This document shows, one piece after another, positions 17,379 through 25,066 of a stretch of DNA of 64,000 nt. A program made the translations under genes and the position numbers. Source of the DNA: Lachnospiraceae bacterium (GTDB lineage Bacteria; Bacillota; Clostridia; Oscillospirales; CAG-272). The stretch's first letter is position 1; every line of letters starts with the position of its first letter. Location: the NCBI GenBank assembly GCA_024404495.1, contig JAKSPT010000004.1:1-64000 (forward strand). Reading direction: 5' to 3'. The notes under the pieces were generated by a model. The model ran no database searches. It saw only the letters and a program-made list of their open reading frames with translations, and was not told where the DNA came from.

Positions 17379-19376
17379 ATGATGGATAACAATATGAATA
17401 CCGGTAATTCCGCTTCCAAAAAGGAAAACAAATTCGTAAACGCTCTGAAAACCGGTTGGAAATGGCTCCGCCGTATGTTTCTCGGCGCAAGCAAGGAGCT
17501 TTCCGAAGAGGATATCTTTACCGTTGAAAAGCTGGAAAGCCCCGGCAGAATGGCGGTCAAGGCGTTCTTCCGCAGAAAGCTTGCCGTCGGTGCGCTCTGC
17601 GTCCTCATCGCGCTTTTCCTGTTCGTCTTCATCGGACCCTTCTTCTTCCCGATCGACCTGAACTATATCGACCCGCTGCAGGCAAACCTCGCGCCGAATA
17701 TGTCGATGCGCAGCGTTCCCTCCGGGCTGAAGAACAACGTCCGCACGATCAGCGGCGTCTCGAACTTCACGGTCGGCGTCAGCAGCGACAGCACCCTCTA
17801 TATTTGGGGCGCCACGAAGCTCGCCGGAACGAACATCGACCTGAAGGACTTTGATCCCGCGATCACCGAAGGCAACGTATATACGGCGTCTGCCGGCTCC
17901 GACTTCGTCATTGCCGTTACGAACGACGGCAGAATGGTCGGCTGGGGCAACAACTCCCGCGGTCAGTTCGGCAGAAACGAGCTGCTCAACACGGACGACC
18001 CGGTCATCCTGATGCCCGAGAAGTTCATGAACGAAAAGATCGACCCCGAAAAGATCGACTTCCTGCTCTGCGGTTATCAGTGCGTCGCCTTCATTTACGA
18101 CGGCGAACTCTATATGTGGGGCAACACGAAGGCGTGCATCAACATGAAAGAGATCATGGAGCACGAAAACGAAGACGGCACGGTCGGCTATAAGAACGTC
18201 AGCAAGGTCTCCCTTTCCAACTACTACGCCGTCCTTCTGATGGACGACGGCACGATCGTCGCGCCCGGCGGCTTCATGGACTTTATGACCGCCGAATCCT
18301 CCTCCGGCAAGAAAGTGGAAAAAATCCTTCCCTACGCCAATTCCGCTTCCCTCGACGTCGTCGATATCGCCGCAACGAACAACAGCTACGGGTTCCTTCT
18401 TTCCAACGGTGAGGTCCTCATCTGCGGTGATACGAACTACGGCGTTGCAGCCTTCCCGACGATCGCAGAAGGCGAAAAGGTGATCTCCATCGCCTCCGGT
18501 ACCCGTCATTACGTTGCGAAGACCGATAAGAACACCGTGTACGCATGGGGTCACAACGACGTCGGTCAGTCGAACGTCAAGGGCATTTCCGCCGGTGATA
18601 TCTTCCCCGGCGCGAAGCAGACCTACGTCGTCAACGAAGAAGGAAAGCTTATCAAGAGCGTCGGTACGCGCGGATACGTCTTCGGCACCGATAACCTCGG
18701 ACGCGATACCTTCTCCCGCATCGTTCACGGCGGTAAAATGACGATGACCATCGGCGCCGTCGCCGTCATCGTTTCGACCATCATCGCCATCATCGTCGGA
18801 TGCGTTTCCGGTTACTTCGGCGGTTGGGTCGATATGCTTCTGATGCGTATCACCGAGATCTTCTCGGCAATTCCCTTCCTTCCCTTCGCAATGATGCTTT
18901 CCTACGTCATCGCGACGAAGGATATCAGCGAAACGATGCGAATCTTCATTATCATGATGATCCTCGGTCTCCTTTCGTGGACCGGTCTCGCTCACATGAT
19001 CCGCGCGCAGGTGCTTGCCGAGCGTGAAAAGGAATTCGTCATCGCGGCGCAGGCAATGGGTATCAAGGAAAAGCGCATCGCCTTCCGTCATATCCTGCCG
19101 AACGTCATCTCTACCATCCTCGTTTCGGTCACGCTTGATTTCGCCGGCTGTCTGCTGACGGAGTCCTCGCTTTCCTACCTCGGCTTCGGCGTTCAGCAGC
19201 CGCGTCCCACCTGGGGTAATATGCTGAACGGCGCGAACAACTCCATCGTCATCAAATTCTACTGGTGGCAGTGGCTCTTCCCCGCGATCTTCCTTGCGAT
19301 CGCAACGATCAGCATCAACATCATCGGCGATACGCTCCGTGACGTCTTCGACCCGAAGAGCAGTCAGGAAAAGTAA
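17379..19376 (+). CDS. OppC/DppC-type permease with inserted seven-repeat RCC1-like propeller
   Basis: 665 residues against about 300 for OppC. An N-terminal cytoplasmic part and TM1 (about 68-92) are followed, in what should be the first external loop, by roughly 310 extra residues (about 120-430). These hold seven RCC1-like units of the form .DG.(L/V)..WG....GQ.G: near residues 135-146, 179-198, 238-249, 287-297, 340-355, 380-398 and 416-428 (for example TNDGRMVGWGNNSRGQFG and NTVYAWGHNDVGQS). Normal OppC sequence then resumes at VFGTDNLGRDTFSRIVHGG, with five helices and an EAA loop (AAQAMGIKEKRIAFRHILPN). The frame is unbroken and codon use is uniform, so this is a real fusion. The propeller should sit outside the cell next to the substrate entrance. 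Confidence 0.93.
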   Translation: MMDNNMNTGNSASKKENKFVNALKTGWKWLRRMFLGASKELSEEDIFTVEKLESPGRMAVKAFFRRKLAVGALCVLIALFLFVFIGPFFFPIDLNYIDPLQANLAPNMSMRSVPSGLKNNVRTISGVSNFTVGVSSDSTLYIWGATKLAGTNIDLKDFDPAITEGNVYTASAGSDFVIAVTNDGRMVGWGNNSRGQFGRNELLNTDDPVILMPEKFMNEKIDPEKIDFLLCGYQCVAFIYDGELYMWGNTKACINMKEIMEHENEDGTVGYKNVSKVSLSNYYAVLLMDDGTIVAPGGFMDFMTAESSSGKKVEKILPYANSASLDVVDIAATNNSYGFLLSNGEVLICGDTNYGVAAFPTIAEGEKVISIASGTRHYVAKTDKNTVYAWGHNDVGQSNVKGISAGDIFPGAKQTYVVNEEGKLIKSVGTRGYVFGTDNLGRDTFSRIVHGGKMTMTIGAVAVIVSTIIAIIVGCVSGYFGGWVDMLLMRITEIFSAIPFLPFAMMLSYVIATKDISETMRIFIIMMILGLLSWTGLAHMIRAQVLAEREKEFVIAAQAMGIKEKRIAFRHILPNVISTILVSVTLDFAGCLLTESSLSYLGFGVQQPRPTWGNMLNGANNSIVIKFYWWQWLFPAIFLAIATISINIIGDTLRDVFDPKSSQEK

Positions 19377-19390
19377 GGAGGGAACGTAAA

Positions 19391-20410
19391 ATGGCATTAT
19401 TGGAAGTTAAGAACCTCCATACTTATTTCAAAACGAGAAAAGGCACCGTCAAGGCGGTAAACGACGTTTCCTACTCCCTTGAGGAAGGAAAAACGATCGG
19501 TATCGTCGGCGAATCCGGCTCCGGCAAAAGCGTTTCCGCAATGAGCATTCTTCAGCTTCTGGACGGCAACGGCTACATTGCCGACGGCGAGATCCTCTTT
19601 GAAGGCACCGATCTCACCAAGCTTACCCAGCAGCAGATGTACGACATTCGCGGCAACAAGATCTCGGTCATTTTCCAGGAACCGATGACGAGCCTTAACC
19701 CCGTCTTCACCGTGGAAAAGCAGCTTTCCGAGCCCTTTATCATCCACCAGAATATGACCAAGGCCGAAGCGCGGGAAAAGGTCAAGGAAATGCTTTACGC
19801 GGTCCAGATCCCGAACCCCGAATCGGTCATGCGCCAGTATCCGCATCAGCTCTCCGGCGGTATGCGTCAGAGAGTCATGATCGCGATGGCACTTGCCTGC
19901 AAGCCGAAGATCCTCATCGCCGACGAGCCTACGACCGCTCTCGACGTTACGATCCAGGCGCAGATCCTCCGTCTGATGAACAATCTTCAGAAGGAAAACG
20001 GCACCGCGATCATCTTCATCACGCACGACCTCGGTGTCATCAACGAGATGGCGGACGACGTCGTCGTCATGTACTGCGGTCAGGTCGTGGAGCAGACGGC
20101 GGCAAAGGTGATCTTCACCGACTGCCCGACCTCCCACCCCTATACCGAAGGTCTGATGTATTCCATTCCGCGAATCGACAACATCACCCACAAGCTCGAA
20201 CCCATTCCCGGCGTCGTTCCTCATCCTCTGGCGCTGCCGAAGGGATGCAAATTCGCGCCGCGCTGCAAATACGCAACGGCAAAATGCCTTGAAGAGGAGC
20301 CTGAGCTCAGAGAGGTCACGCCCGGGCAGAAAATCCGCTGCTTCTATCCCGAGAAGGAGGTGAGGACGAGTGTCGAACACCAAAACGCTGTTGTCCATCA
20401 AAAACCTTAA
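19391..20410 (+). CDS. Oligopeptide-type ABC importer ATPase, OppD/DppD family
   Basis: 339 residues, usual length. Walker A GESGSGKS at about 39-46, Q-loop VIFQEPMTSLNP, signature LSGGMRQR, Walker B ILIADEPTTALD and switch His in FITHDLG. The C-terminal oligopeptide/dipeptide extension contains Cys residues (GCKFAPRCKYATAKCLEE) typical of the family's iron-sulfur or zinc-like site. GGAGGG precedes the ATG. Its end overlaps the start of the next ATPase gene by 41 bases. Confidence 0.96.
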   Translation: MALLEVKNLHTYFKTRKGTVKAVNDVSYSLEEGKTIGIVGESGSGKSVSAMSILQLLDGNGYIADGEILFEGTDLTKLTQQQMYDIRGNKISVIFQEPMTSLNPVFTVEKQLSEPFIIHQNMTKAEAREKVKEMLYAVQIPNPESVMRQYPHQLSGGMRQRVMIAMALACKPKILIADEPTTALDVTIQAQILRLMNNLQKENGTAIIFITHDLGVINEMADDVVVMYCGQVVEQTAAKVIFTDCPTSHPYTEGLMYSIPRIDNITHKLEPIPGVVPHPLALPKGCKFAPRCKYATAKCLEEEPELREVTPGQKIRCFYPEKEVRTSVEHQNAVVHQKP

Positions 20411-22004
20411 AAAGTACTTCCCTATTCCGAAGTCGAGCTTTTTCCAGAAGGAACAGCTTTACGTCCGTGCCAACGAGGAGATCACGATCGACATCCACGC
20501 GGGTGAGACCTTCGGTCTCGTCGGCGAATCCGGCTGCGGAAAATCCACGCTCGGCCGCGTCATCCTTCAGCTTTACAAGCAGACCGCAGGAAGCACGATC
20601 TACTACGGGACGACGATCCCGGAATTCGCGCCCGCTTACGTCAAGGATACGCTGAAAAACGCGAAGAAGATGATCAAGCACTACGAAGCCATGTACAAAA
20701 AGGCGGAGGAGTGCACGAAGGTATGCGAAGAGGCGGGCGAAAACGCCGACTTCTATCAGCATCAGGCAATGAACCTTGCCATTGCCGAAGCCAATACCGC
20801 GTTCGGCGACGTCGTTAAGATCCTCGGCGGTTTCGCTTCTCTGGAAGATCCCACGGCAGGTGCCGAGGTTCTGATGAAAAAGTATGAAAACGACGTTGAG
20901 ATCGTCAATACGAAGCGTCAGCTCGCCAAGGAGCTCGCGGAGATCGAGTTCTTCACGAGTCAGGCAGCCGACATCAAGGCAAACCCCGCCGACGTGAAAA
21001 AGCCGGAAAAGAAGATCGCCGCCGCGGAAAAGCAGCTTGCCGCTCACACCGAAGCGAAGGATAAGCTCGAAAAAGCCCTGAAAACGCTCGAAGAAAAGCG
21101 CGAAGTCCTGACCGCGGACGTGGAGAAGGAAAAAGCGAAACACGCCGCAGACCCGAAATTTGCCGAATACGAGGCAATGCTCGACGAAGGGCTCGACCTC
21201 TCGAGACTGAAGTACTCCGAGATGCGTCATCTCCGCAAGGATCTGCAGATCATCTTCCAGGACCCGTACTCTTCCCTGAACCCCCGTATGACGGTCGGTC
21301 AGATCATCGAGGAAGGTCTCGTGACGCACAATTTCTTCAAGCACGGCTCGCCTAAGATGAAGGAATACATCCTCGACGTCATGAATATGTGCGGTCTGCA
21401 GGATTATATGCTGCACCGCTATCCGCATCAGTTCTCGGGCGGTCAGCGTCAGAGAATCTGCATCGCGCGTGCGCTTGCGGTCAATCCGAAATTCGTCGTC
21501 TGCGACGAGTGCGTTTCTGCGCTTGACGTCTCCATCCAGTCGCAGATCATCAACCTTCTGCAGGAGCTCAAGGAAAAGCAGGATCTCACCTATCTGTTCA
21601 TTTCCCACGACCTTTCGGTCGTCCGTTACATTTCCGACCGCATCGGCGTCATGTATCTCGGCAACATCGTTGAGCTCGGAGACGCCGAAACGCTGTTCCG
21701 CGATCCGCGTCATCCTTACACGGTCGCCCTGCTCTCCTCCATCCCGACGACCGACCCGGAAAGCCTCACCAAGGAGCGTATCATCCTCGAGGGCAGCATC
21801 CCGAGCCCGATCCGTCCTCCGGAGGGCTGCAAATTCCACACGAGATGCTTTATGGCGTGCGACAAGTGCAAGCGCGTTCCCCCGCCCCTCGTGGAGATCG
21901 AACCCGGTCATTTCGTCGCCTGCCACAACCTCGACAAGAAGCTGGACGAGCACGGCAACTATCTCTTCGACGTGAATACCACCACGGCAAACGCAAGCCG
22001 ATAA
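20370..22004 (+). CDS. OppF/DppF-type ABC ATPase with large coiled-coil insertion
   Basis: 544 residues against about 320-340 for OppF. Start GTG at 20370 with AGGAGGTGAG just upstream, inside the previous gene. Walker [10 protein letters not shown] ends at residue 60, but the Q-loop [13 protein letters not shown] comes only at about 294-306. The normal gap is about 45 residues; here it is about 235. The insert (about 82-282) is Ala/Glu/Lys-rich and largely helical, with heptad-like stretches ([34 protein letters not shown]). Signature FSGGQRQR, Walker [13 protein letters not shown] and the C-terminal Cys motif ([15 protein letters not shown]) are intact. The insert would project into the cytoplasm from the ATPase, and its partner is unknown. 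Confidence 0.93.
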   Translation: MSNTKTLLSIKNLKKYFPIPKSSFFQKEQLYVRANEEITIDIHAGETFGLVGESGCGKSTLGRVILQLYKQTAGSTIYYGTTIPEFAPAYVKDTLKNAKKMIKHYEAMYKKAEECTKVCEEAGENADFYQHQAMNLAIAEANTAFGDVVKILGGFASLEDPTAGAEVLMKKYENDVEIVNTKRQLAKELAEIEFFTSQAADIKANPADVKKPEKKIAAAEKQLAAHTEAKDKLEKALKTLEEKREVLTADVEKEKAKHAADPKFAEYEAMLDEGLDLSRLKYSEMRHLRKDLQIIFQDPYSSLNPRMTVGQIIEEGLVTHNFFKHGSPKMKEYILDVMNMCGLQDYMLHRYPHQFSGGQRQRICIARALAVNPKFVVCDECVSALDVSIQSQIINLLQELKEKQDLTYLFISHDLSVVRYISDRIGVMYLGNIVELGDAETLFRDPRHPYTVALLSSIPTTDPESLTKERIILEGSIPSPIRPPEGCKFHTRCFMACDKCKRVPPPLVEIEPGHFVACHNLDKKLDEHGNYLFDVNTTTANASR

Positions 22005-22014
22005 GGTCAGCCTT

Positions 22015-22212
22015 ATGTGGTGGAACCGTCTGAAAAAAGACAACAGCGAGAAGCAGAAGGAGCTTCAGAACGAGATCGAAGCACACGGCGGACTTGAAAA
22101 AAGCGATATGCCGGCAATGATCCTCTCGGCGCTGCTCGTGATCCTTCCGGTCGCGATCGTCGTCGTACTGCTCCTCAGCCTGCTGATCCTGCTTCCGGTA
22201 CTGCTTGCCTGA
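22015..22212 (+). CDS. Small membrane protein in the importer operon
   Basis: 65 residues, ATG ten bases after the previous stop, with AAGG upstream. The N-terminal 30 residues are charged and helical (MWWNRLKKDNSEKQKE...). A single long hydrophobic segment of Ile/Leu/Val fills the C-terminus, ending in LLA. No family recognised. Its place before the operon terminator suggests an accessory role with the transporter, or a remnant. The hydrophobic stretch of about 32 residues could form one long or two short helices. Confidence 0.65.
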   Translation: MWWNRLKKDNSEKQKELQNEIEAHGGLEKSDMPAMILSALLVILPVAIVVVLLLSLLILLPVLLA

Positions 22213-22242
22213 AAAGCACGGAACCGGATAAGACAAAACATA

Positions 22243-22278
22243 AAAATCAGCCCCGTCTGACGATGGGACTGATTTTTT
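22243..22278 (+). terminator. Terminator of the importer operon
   Basis: Imperfect stem (AAATCAGCCCCGTC pairing with GATGGGACTGATTT) followed by T7, 31 bases after the last stop. Confidence 0.85.
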
Positions 22279-22315
22279 TATCCGAATGAATACTGCTTTC
22301 CTTCCCCGCCGAAGC

Positions 22316-22347
22316 AAAACCCCCGGAAATCGGTTTCCGGGGGTTTT
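22316..22347. terminator. Strong bidirectional terminator
   Basis: Perfect 14-bp stem AAAACCCCCGGAAA with TCGG loop and TTTTCC-type tail. It lies 17 bases from the stop of the leftward gene at 22364 and also blocks rightward readthrough. Confidence 0.9.
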
Positions 22348-22363
22348 CGCAACGGACAGAAGA

Positions 22364-23824
22364 TCAGAACGCGTCGACGTAGCTGATGAACCGCTCGACC
22401 GCATCCTCGGCGGCAGTAAGCTTCGACGCGATAGTGGAGACCATCTCGTTGGAATTCTTTGTCTTGAGGAAGGAGTTGGAGATGGCGTTATAGAGACCGC
22501 CGAAATCGCAGTAGTAAGCGAGGTCGTAGGTGACGTTCGAGCGCATCATATTGATCATATCAAAGGACTCTTCGTCACGGACGAACTTACTTTCAAGGCA
22601 CTTGTGATAATACGAGTCGGTGAGCTGCTCGCTTCCCGCGGCAAGCGCTTCGAGAATAAAGCCGGTCTCTGCGAGGTGACGGTTGGTATTCGGGATCGTC
22701 AGAACGTCGAAGACGTAGATGGAGGTCGAATACGCGTCCTGCAGATCATCGTATTTCGGCATCGGGAGGATACCGAAGCCTGCCTCGATATCACGGTAGA
22801 GACGGCGGAGCTGGGAAAGGATCATATTCTGGAACAGAACGTGCTTCGTGTTGACGAGGCTCTGGATCCCGGCGACCTGCGCGGAGCCCATTTCCAGCCA
22901 GTCAAACGCAAGGGTGTCGTCAAAAATACCGCTGATTTTATCGCAAACCGCGATGAACGGCTCAAAGTCGTCAACGAGCATGGGCAGATCAAAGTCGTCC
23001 TTCACGCAGAGATTGGTCAGGCAGGCGGCAAGATGCGGAGGCATCAGGTTATTGGAGGCGTACATAAAGCCGACGACGTCGTTTTCGTCGATCTTATTGT
23101 CATAGTTCAGATCGGACGCGACCTGCTTTGCGTACTTCGCCATCAGGTCGTAGGTCCAGTTGCCTGCGTACGCGACGTCGTACAGATTCTCGATGCCGTA
23201 GTCGTCAGCCATTTCACGGTTGTACATGATGACCATAAGCTTATCGTCGTCCGCTACGCCGATATCGCCGCAGACGTAATAGAGCGCGTCGCCGATCGAC
23301 ATCTGCTCGTTGAAATTCTGATCCCAGTAATTCTTGGTGAGGTTCAGATTAACAACGTCGTTCATATCGTAGAAATAGGATTCCAGCATCTTCGAGACTG
23401 CGGTGGTCAGGAAAACGGAGCAAACGTCGAACAGATCGTCCTGCGCGGCGATGGAGGATTTCAGGGCATCGACCGGAAGATTGTTGTTTTCGATCTCAAA
23501 GTTATACTTTTCGGAAAGCGACTGATTGCGCGAGTACATCGCGTCGTTCACCGGTTCGGCAATGCTCTCCTCCGGAAACATCATATTAAGGGAGAGGGGG
23601 TCCTCCGTGTACATAAAGCGGAAGAGATAACCGTCAAGATCGTAGGAATCCGGGAGATCGCTTTTATCGTAACCGGAGCCGGACTCTTCAGGAGGCTGCG
23701 TCTCGCCCCGGGTCACGGGTTCCGTTCCCTTGCCGGGTTCTTTCCCGTCCGCGCAGGACGCGAGAACGATCACGGAGGAGCATACCGTAAGCAGTGCGAG
23801 AAGCAGCGCCGTCAATTTTTTCAT
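22364..23824 (-). CDS. Extracellular solute-binding lipoprotein, cassette copy A
   Basis: 486 residues. Lipoprotein signal with lipobox VLASC (Cys24), then a Gly/Glu/Pro linker. The mature part looks like a family 1-type ABC binding protein (hinge motifs such as NLYDVAYAGNWTYDLMAKYAKQVA and an F.ILPMPKYDD strand). It is closely similar to the protein at 25067-26536 over its whole length. The gene lies 19 bases after an AraC-family regulator and should be co-transcribed with it. No permease or ATPase for it is in the window. It may feed a transporter encoded elsewhere or serve as a sensor. Substrate unknown; carbohydrates are typical of the family. Confidence 0.88.
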   Translation of the reverse strand: MKKLTALLLALLTVCSSVIVLASCADGKEPGKGTEPVTRGETQPPEESGSGYDKSDLPDSYDLDGYLFRFMYTEDPLSLNMMFPEESIAEPVNDAMYSRNQSLSEKYNFEIENNNLPVDALKSSIAAQDDLFDVCSVFLTTAVSKMLESYFYDMNDVVNLNLTKNYWDQNFNEQMSIGDALYYVCGDIGVADDDKLMVIMYNREMADDYGIENLYDVAYAGNWTYDLMAKYAKQVASDLNYDNKIDENDVVGFMYASNNLMPPHLAACLTNLCVKDDFDLPMLVDDFEPFIAVCDKISGIFDDTLAFDWLEMGSAQVAGIQSLVNTKHVLFQNMILSQLRRLYRDIEAGFGILPMPKYDDLQDAYSTSIYVFDVLTIPNTNRHLAETGFILEALAAGSEQLTDSYYHKCLESKFVRDEESFDMINMMRSNVTYDLAYYCDFGGLYNAISNSFLKTKNSNEMVSTIASKLTAAEDAVERFISYVDAF

Positions 23825-23843
23825 ATCGTGTTTCCTTTCTTTA

Positions 23844-24710
23844 TCAGTAGATATTCTGATTGTATTTCGAGGGGCAGATGCCGAATCTCCGCTTGAACAG
23901 TCTTGAAAAATACGCGGAGTCGGTATAGCCGAGAAACGCCGAGATCTCGTTGATATTCATCATCGAGGTCAGAAGAAGCTGCAAGGCGTTATCCAGCTTC
24001 ACGTTGTTGATATAGACCGTAACCGTCGTATTGAAGGTCTGCCGGAACAGCTTGAGAATATAGGATTTGGAGAGGCCGAAATGCTCCGCGAGATCGTTCA
24101 GCGTGATGGGCTCGGAAATATTTTCGTGGATATAATACACGATCTTATTGACAAGCGCAGAGGACGGCGGATCGGCGCTGTTGCGGAGCTGCTTGCTGAG
24201 CTCGAGCAGGATCTGCCCGAAGATCAGTTGGAATTCGTATTCCGCTTCCGACTGAAGCTTGAAGAGACGGTGATGCAGCTTGGCGCAGAGCGGAAGCATC
24301 ACCGTGGAATGCTCCGGAAAGCGCATATAATCGGTCAGACAGCAGACGGTCGAATTCTCGGCGGTGTTTTCCTGCGGCTCTGCGGAATAACCGAAGCCCC
24401 AACCGCTCTTGTTTTCGGGCAGGACGTCGCCGCATTCCATGAGATTGGCGGTAAAATGGAAATAATAGTATTCGCAGAAATCTGCGGTATCGGCGGTATA
24501 AAAGGTATCGCGCGGGATCAGAAGCCAGTCTCCGGTCCTCACCTCGTAAGAGCTGCCGGAATGGTTGAAGACCGCACTGCCGCCGGTCACGTAGATCAGA
24601 AGATGAAAGGGCAGTTTTTTTCCGCGGTGCTCCCAGTGATTGCTCTGCCGGTACTGTCCGAAATAGACGCACCACGGCATACTGTCACGAAAAGAAAGGC
24701 TGTAATACAA
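23844..24710 (-). CDS. AraC-family transcriptional regulator, cassette copy A
   Basis: 288 residues. Start TTG at 24710, chosen because GGAGGTGA lies six bases upstream and the protein then aligns end to end with its 287-residue paralogue at 26567-27430. Longer frames with an upstream ATG add 28 unmatched residues. N-terminal cupin-type sensing domain (about 20-130, with YVTGG.AVF and DWLLIPRDTFY), then a C-terminal double helix-turn-helix (about 185-285: ITLNDLAEHFGLSKSYILKLFRQ and ISAFLGYTDSAYFSRLFKRRFG). It should bind a small ligand and control its own cassette. A GGACGATATT word in its leader and beside its promoter is a candidate site. Confidence 0.92.
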   Translation of the reverse strand: MYYSLSFRDSMPWCVYFGQYRQSNHWEHRGKKLPFHLLIYVTGGSAVFNHSGSSYEVRTGDWLLIPRDTFYTADTADFCEYYYFHFTANLMECGDVLPENKSGWGFGYSAEPQENTAENSTVCCLTDYMRFPEHSTVMLPLCAKLHHRLFKLQSEAEYEFQLIFGQILLELSKQLRNSADPPSSALVNKIVYYIHENISEPITLNDLAEHFGLSKSYILKLFRQTFNTTVTVYINNVKLDNALQLLLTSMMNINEISAFLGYTDSAYFSRLFKRRFGICPSKYNQNIY

Positions 24711-24790
24711 TAGAATCACCTCCGTGTAAACGAAGAGAAGGATTCGGGAAAAGACCGGCTGCCCCGGGTCACGAAGCGGCATCCGGAGGT

Positions 24791-24826
24791 GCAATATCGT
24801 CCAACACGAATCGGAGCCGATATTGC
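24791..24826 (-). promoter_or_regulatory. Inverted repeat in the leader of the copy A regulator
   Basis: GCAATATCG (24791-24799) and its exact complement (24818-24826) flank 18 bases in the 5' leader. The left arm contains the GGACGATATT word (minus strand, 24793-24802). It could be an AraC-type operator or an mRNA hairpin. Confidence 0.5.
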
Positions 24827-24872
24827 TTTAATGGCTGATATTATGCTGATTATCCGAGAATTATACGATAAT

Positions 24873-24902
24873 ATTATAGCACAAAGACGTCTTCGGTGTC
24901 AA
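24873..24902 (-). promoter_or_regulatory. Promoter of cassette A
   Basis: Minus strand TTGACA (24897-24902) and TATAAT (24873-24878), 18-bp spacing. A second GGACGATATT word at 24912-24921 lies ten bases upstream of the -35 box, the usual place for an AraC-type activator. Confidence 0.85.
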
Positions 24903-24977
24903 TAACACTCTAATATCGTCCTCTAATTTCATCGTATTATACAAATAACGTCCGTCTCCGGAACCGTATGCGTAAAA

Positions 24978-25018
24978 GAAAAACGCCCCGTCCGTTTCCG
25001 GCGGACATGGGCGTTTTC
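24978..25018 (-). terminator. Terminator of cassette B
   Basis: Long hairpin (AAAACGCCC...GGGCGTTTT with an inner CGTCCG/CGGACA stem) followed on the minus strand by TTTTTC. It follows the stop at 25067 and isolates the two cassettes from each other. Confidence 0.85.
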
Positions 25019-25066
25019 CGATCCGACCGCGCTCAATTCCGGTCGGAAGAAAGGAGTATTCCGATT

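Noticed and set aside
16245..19397. Minus-strand open frame of 1050 codons opposite the opp-type permease genes
   Set aside because: It is antisense to two clear permease genes, has low-complexity Asp/Glu/Arg composition and no domain; such frames arise from the RNY-like codon bias of the real genes.
24711..24794. Longer N-terminus for the copy A AraC regulator
   Set aside because: The TTG at 24710 has a strong SD and gives full-length alignment with the paralogue; the extra residues have no counterpart.
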